Positions 60,405 to 64,000 of a stretch of 64,000 nucleotides of DNA are shown piece after piece; the stretch's first letter is position 1, and the number at the start of each line of letters is the position of its first letter. The notes beneath the pieces were generated by a model. That model ran no database searches, was not told the DNA's origin, and saw only the letters and a list, made by a program, of their open reading frames with translations. Origin of the DNA: Paracidovorax anthurii (GTDB lineage: Bacteria; Pseudomonadota; Gammaproteobacteria; Burkholderiales; Burkholderiaceae_C); NCBI RefSeq assembly GCF_003269065.1, contig NZ_QLTA01000009.1, positions 1-64,000 of the forward strand, in the 5' to 3' direction. A program made the position numbers and the translations under genes.

Positions 60405-61483
60405 CACGCGGCCTCCTTGCGCGGCACCGCGCCCGTCCAGCGCACGCGGTAGGCGATCAGCGTGTCGCAGGCCAGCAGCGTGAAGAGCAGCAGCCCCTGG
60501 AACACGCCCGTGAGCGACTTGGGCAGCCCCAGGCGCGACTGCGCCAGCTCGCCGCCGATGTAGAACATGCTCATGAGAACGGCCGAGAACACCATGCCCA
60601 CGGGATGCAGCCGCCCCACGAAGGCCACGATGATGGCCGCGAAGCCGTAGCCCGCCGGCACGTAGGGCGTGAGCTGGCCCAGGGGCCCGGCCACTTCCAG
60701 CGCGCCCGCGAGGCCCGCCGCGCCGCCCGAGACCAGCAGCGCCGTCCACAGCGCGCGCCGCGACGAGAAGCCCGCATAGCGCGCCGCCGCCGGCGCGAGG
60801 CCGCCCACCTGCTGCGCGAAGCCCGCGCGCGTGCGGAACAGGAACACCCAGAGCGCCGCCGCCGCCGCGAGCGCGATCGGCAGCCCGATGGTCATGCGCG
60901 AGCCCTGCACCAGGCGCGGGATCTGCGTCACGCGCTCGAAGGTCCGCGTCTGCGGGAAGTTGTAGCCCATCGGGTCCTTCCAGGGGCCGTAGACGAGGTA
61001 GCCCAGCACCAGCGTGGCCACGTAGACCAGCATCAGGCTCACCAGGATCTCGTTGGCGTTGAAGCGGTCGCGCAGCAGCGCCGTGATGCCGGCCCAGCAC
61101 ATGCCGCCCAGCATGCCGGCCAGCAGGATGGCGGGCACGATCCACGGCCCCGTGCCCGGGCCGGCCAGCAGCGCGGTGCCGCCGGCAGCCACCGCGCCGA
61201 TGACGAACTGGCCCTCCGCGCCGATGTTCCACACGTTGGAGCGGAAGCACACGGCCAGCCCCAGTGCGATCAGCAGCAGCGGCGTGGCCTTGACCATGAG
61301 TTCGCCCAGCGCGTAGGCGCTCTTGACGGGCTCCCAGAAGAAGACCTGCAGGCCGCGCACGGGGTCCTTGCCCATGGCGCCGAACAGCAGCACGCCGAGC
61401 AGCACGGTGATGGCCAGCGCGAGCAGCGGCGAGCCGAAGGTCCACAGGCGCGAGGCCTGCGGACGGGGTTCAAGCTTGAGCAT
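60404..61483 (-). CDS. ABC transporter permease (BMP/nucleoside type), first subunit
   Basis: A 359-residue inner-membrane permease of the YufP/NupB type. KATPLLLIALGLAVCFRSNVWNIGAEGQFVIGAVAAGG and FNANEILVSLMLVYVATLVLGYLVYGPWKDP are family signatures. ATG 61483 (MLKLEPRPQ) is preferred to 61534. It overlaps the ATPase gene by 14 bases. Confidence 0.92.
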   Translation of the reverse strand: MLKLEPRPQASRLWTFGSPLLALAITVLLGVLLFGAMGKDPVRGLQVFFWEPVKSAYALGELMVKATPLLLIALGLAVCFRSNVWNIGAEGQFVIGAVAAGGTALLAGPGTGPWIVPAILLAGMLGGMCWAGITALLRDRFNANEILVSLMLVYVATLVLGYLVYGPWKDPMGYNFPQTRTFERVTQIPRLVQGSRMTIGLPIALAAAAALWVFLFRTRAGFAQQVGGLAPAAARYAGFSSRRALWTALLVSGGAAGLAGALEVAGPLGQLTPYVPAGYGFAAIIVAFVGRLHPVGMVFSAVLMSMFYIGGELAQSRLGLPKSLTGVFQGLLLFTLLACDTLIAYRVRWTGAVPRKEAA

Positions 61484-63062
61484 GCGCGCCCTCCGGGTGG
61501 TCCTGGCGGCCCAGATGGGCCTGCACGCCGGCATGCCAGAGGCCGCTCATCCATTCGCCGATGCGCTCCACGGTGGCATCGGCCCGGTCGATGGCGGGCG
61601 AGAGGTGCCCCCGGGCGATCACGTGCAGGCGGTCGGCGATCTCGAACAGCTCGTCCAGCTCCTCGCTGAGCACCAGCACCGCGCAGCCCGCGTCGCGCAG
61701 CGCGAGGATCTCGCCGCGGATCTGCGCGGCCGCGCCCACGTCCACGCCCCAGGTGGGCTGCGAGACGATGAGCAGCTTCGGGCGCGCGTCGATCTCGCGG
61801 CCCACGATGAACTTCTGCAGGTTGCCGCCCGAGAGCGAGCGCGCGGCCGCGTGCGGCCCGCCGGCCTTCACCTGGAAGCGCTCGATGATGCGCCGCGCCT
61901 GCGCGGCCAGCGCGCCGGTGCGCACCCAGCCGCCCGCGCCCACGCAGTCCGAGCGCGTGAGCAGCAGGTTGTGCGCCAGCCCCATGGAGGGCACGGCGCC
62001 GCGCCCCAGGCGCTCCTCGGGCACGAAATGCAGGCCCAGCGCGCGGCGCCCGCGCGGGCCCAGGCGGCCGGCCTCGCGCCCCGCCACGCGCACCATGGCG
62101 GGCGCGGCGCGCGTGTCCTCGCCCGAGAGCGCGTAGAGCAGCTCCTTCTGGCCGTTGCCCGACACGCCCGCGATGCCCACCACCTCGCCCGCGCGCACCT
62201 CGAAGCCGACATCGGCCAGGTCCACGCCGAACGGCTCGGCGCGCGGCAGGCTCAGCGCCTCCACCCGCAGCACGGCATCGCCCGTGCGCGCGGGGCGGTG
62301 CTCCAGGGCCGGCGGCTCCGCGCCGATCATGAGGCGCGAGAGCGAGGCGTTCGACTCCTCGGCCGGGTTGCACACGCCCGTCACCTCGCCGCCGCGCAGC
62401 ACCGTGCAGGCGGTGCACAGCGCGCGGATCTCGTGCAGCTTGTGGCTGATGTAGAGGATGCTGCAGCCCTCGGCACTGAGCTGGCGCAGCACCACGAAAA
62501 GCTTCTCGACCGCCTGGGGCGTGAGCACCGAGGTGGGCTCGTCCAGGATCAGCAGGCGCGGCGCGGTGAGCAGCGCGCGGATGATCTCCACGCGCTGCAT
62601 CTCGCCCACCGAGAGCGTGTGCACGGGGCGCTGCGGATCGATGTCCAGCCCGTACCGCGCGGCGGTGCCCTGGATGCGGCGCGCGACCTCGGCGAGCGCC
62701 AGGCCCTTGTCCAGCCCCAGCCACACGTTCTCGGCCACGGTGAGCGTGTCGAACAGGCTGAAATGCTGGAACACCATGGCGATGCCGAGCTGGCGCGCCT
62801 CCTGCGGGTTGCGGATGTGCACGGGCCGGCCGTCGAACCACAGGGCGCCCTCGTCGGGCTTGACCGATCCGTAGATGATCTTCATCAGCGTGGACTTGCC
62901 GGCACCGTTCTCGCCGAGCACCGCGTGCACCTCGCCGGGCTGCACGGAGAGCGACACGCCGCGGTTGGCCACCACGGACGGATAGCGCTTGGTGATGCCC
63001 GCGAGCCGCAGGCGCGGCGGCGCGCCGGCGGGGGCTGGGCGGGTGGGAGGGGCCTCATTCAT
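61470..63062 (-). CDS. ABC transporter ATP-binding protein (two fused nucleotide-binding domains)
   Basis: A 530-residue ATPase of the YufO/NupA type with two NBDs. First: Walker A LGENGAGKSTLMKIIYGSVKPD, signature LSVGEMQRVEIIRALL, Walker B LLILDEPTSVLTPQ. Second: modified Walker A GVSGNGQKELLYAL, LSGGNLQKFIVGREI, and VSQPTWGVDVG in place of a normal Walker B, as is usual for this family. ATG 63062 starts the usual MNEAP-type leader; in-frame upstream sequence is the intergenic region. First gene of the importer operon, divergent from xdhA. Confidence 0.93.
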   Translation of the reverse strand: MNEAPPTRPAPAGAPPRLRLAGITKRYPSVVANRGVSLSVQPGEVHAVLGENGAGKSTLMKIIYGSVKPDEGALWFDGRPVHIRNPQEARQLGIAMVFQHFSLFDTLTVAENVWLGLDKGLALAEVARRIQGTAARYGLDIDPQRPVHTLSVGEMQRVEIIRALLTAPRLLILDEPTSVLTPQAVEKLFVVLRQLSAEGCSILYISHKLHEIRALCTACTVLRGGEVTGVCNPAEESNASLSRLMIGAEPPALEHRPARTGDAVLRVEALSLPRAEPFGVDLADVGFEVRAGEVVGIAGVSGNGQKELLYALSGEDTRAAPAMVRVAGREAGRLGPRGRRALGLHFVPEERLGRGAVPSMGLAHNLLLTRSDCVGAGGWVRTGALAAQARRIIERFQVKAGGPHAAARSLSGGNLQKFIVGREIDARPKLLIVSQPTWGVDVGAAAQIRGEILALRDAGCAVLVLSEELDELFEIADRLHVIARGHLSPAIDRADATVERIGEWMSGLWHAGVQAHLGRQDHPEGAHAQA

Positions 63063-63280
63063 GCGGGCAATTGTCCATGGGTTTGGAAGGCCGGCGCCGG
63101 AGGGCGCCCGCCGCGCGCAGCCGCATGCAAGCCCCGTGCCGTGCCCTCGGCCACCGCCACGGCGCATGGCACCGAATTTGCGATGGCAAAGGGCAGGTGG
63201 ACGCGATACCCTCATGTCCACGGCGCCCCGCCCGCCCCTCCTCCCGGAGGCCGGGCCCAGCCCCCACGAAAGCCCCACGC

Positions 63281-64000
63281 ATGACCCCTTCCCGCCCGAT
63301 CCGCTTCATCCGCCGGGGCCAGCCCGTGGCGCTGGACTCCGTGCCGCCCGACCGCATGCTGCTGGAGGTGCTGCGCGAGGACCTGGGCGACTGCGGCACC
63401 AAGGAAGGGTGCGGCGAGGGCGACTGCGGCGCGTGCACGGTGGTGCTGGGCTCGGCCGGCGAGGACGGCCGCGTGCGCTTCCAGGCCGTGAACAGCTGCA
63501 TCCGCCTCGCGCACTCCATCGACGGCATGGCGCTGTGGACCGTGGAAGACCTGGCGCACGACCCGCTCATCGCCCCCGCCCCCGCGCCGGACGCGGGCCT
63601 GCACCCGGCGCAGGAGGCCCTGGTGCGCTGCCATGGCTCGCAGTGCGGCTTCTGCACGCCGGGCTTCGTCATGAGCCTCTTCGGCATGTACCAGAACCAC
63701 GCCTGCCGGGGCCGCGCCATCACGCGCGAGCTGGCGGCCGAGGAGCTGTCGGGCAACCTCTGCCGCTGCACCGGCTACCGGCCCATCCTGGAGGCCGCCC
63801 AGCGCATGGCCGAGCTGCCGCCACGGCCGGTGGACGAACCCCTTCTGCTACAAAAACTAGAGCAAATTGCCCAGAAAACACGGCGACCTGGGGCCGATTC
63901 ACCCCCGGAAACCGACGAAGAGGGTTACTGGGCGCCCCCCACGCTGGCCGGGTTGCTGGCCGCCCGCGCCGCCCTCCCCGGCGCGCAGGTGGTGGCCGGC
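63281..64000 (+). CDS. xdhA: Xanthine dehydrogenase small subunit, 5' part (runs off the window)
   Basis: The frame is open from ATG 63281 to the window end (240 codons, no stop). Two [2Fe-2S] domains are complete: plant ferredoxin-type DCGTKEGCGEGDCGACTVVL (cysteines about residues 38-52) with VNSCIRLAH, and CGSQCGFCTPGFVMS with LSGNLCRCTGYRPI. The FAD-binding domain begins near YWAPPTLAGLLAARAALPGAQVVAG. Between them, residues about 188-196 are translated from a dispersed palindromic repeat. Expected role: xanthine/hypoxanthine to urate. Divergent from the importer; the 63063-63280 gap holds both promoters. Confidence 0.95.
   Translation, partial: MTPSRPIRFIRRGQPVALDSVPPDRMLLEVLREDLGDCGTKEGCGEGDCGACTVVLGSAGEDGRVRFQAVNSCIRLAHSIDGMALWTVEDLAHDPLIAPAPAPDAGLHPAQEALVRCHGSQCGFCTPGFVMSLFGMYQNHACRGRAITRELAAEELSGNLCRCTGYRPILEAAQRMAELPPRPVDEPLLLQKLEQIAQKTRRPGADSPPETDEEGYWAPPTLAGLLAARAALPGAQVVAG
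63844..63866. repeat. Dispersed ~23-bp palindromic repeat, copy 7 (inside xdhA)
   Basis: Arms TCTGCTA and AGCAAA around CAAAAACTAG. It is inside the xdhA frame, in the linker between the iron-sulfur domain and the FAD domain, translated as LLQKLEQI without disrupting the frame. Confidence 0.75.

Overview
The window is a 64 kb chromosomal stretch from a high-GC betaproteobacterium. It most likely comes from the Acidovorax/Paracidovorax group (Comamonadaceae), judged from gene content, protein style and a recurring AT-rich AGCTAT-type mini-repeat. The species call is an inference. I found no rRNA, tRNA or CRISPR array. The only mobile DNA is the tail of an IS4-type transposase at the left edge.

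Layout. 0-5 kb: IS remnant, a TetR repressor divergent from a flavodoxin-fold quinone reductase, a SirB1-type protein, the lipid II flippase MurJ, and ribosomal protein S20. 5-11.4 kb: malate:quinone oxidoreductase behind a leader hairpin, DUF3579, argD-argF, an HD-type hydrolase and a pentapeptide-repeat protein. 11.4-14.4 kb: feoA-feoB plus a small Cys-rich membrane protein behind a Fur-like box, then a YkgJ-type Cys-cluster protein. 14.4-20.6 kb: a divergent Lrp-type regulator and kynB-kynU-kynA for tryptophan to anthranilate, followed by an MFS carrier whose 3' end overlaps a convergent FAD monooxygenase. 20.7-26.7 kb: two adjacent GGDEF-EAL proteins that look like a duplication. 26.8-35.7 kb: housekeeping acnA, an H-NS-like protein, apaH, a RhlE-type helicase, a YpfJ-type metalloprotease and dcd.

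35.7-40.9 kb: guanine deaminase overlapping a metal-type two-component system, a divergent CzcE-like periplasmic protein and a solitary BMP-type binding protein. 41-51.6 kb: an accessory metabolic island. On the minus strand are a TctC-type binding protein, a GntR-like regulator with two winged helices, a second aconitase, a CitMHS carrier and a 2-hydroxyacid dehydrogenase. Divergently lie a beta-propeller lactonase, a PrpF-family isomerase and a signal-less binding-protein-fold protein. I read this as a tricarboxylate (probably trans-aconitate) utilisation locus. 51.9-64 kb: a lipoprotein penicillin/AHL-type acylase, an adenine deaminase-like enzyme, a 12-bp minisatellite, a tannase-family lipoprotein with DUF3237, a BMP/ABC nucleoside-type importer and the 5' part of xdhA. 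Together with guaD these form a purine salvage and degradation theme.

A thread running across regions is a family of about 23-bp imperfect palindromes (at least seven copies). Most are intergenic, but one sits in frame inside acnA and one in frame inside xdhA.
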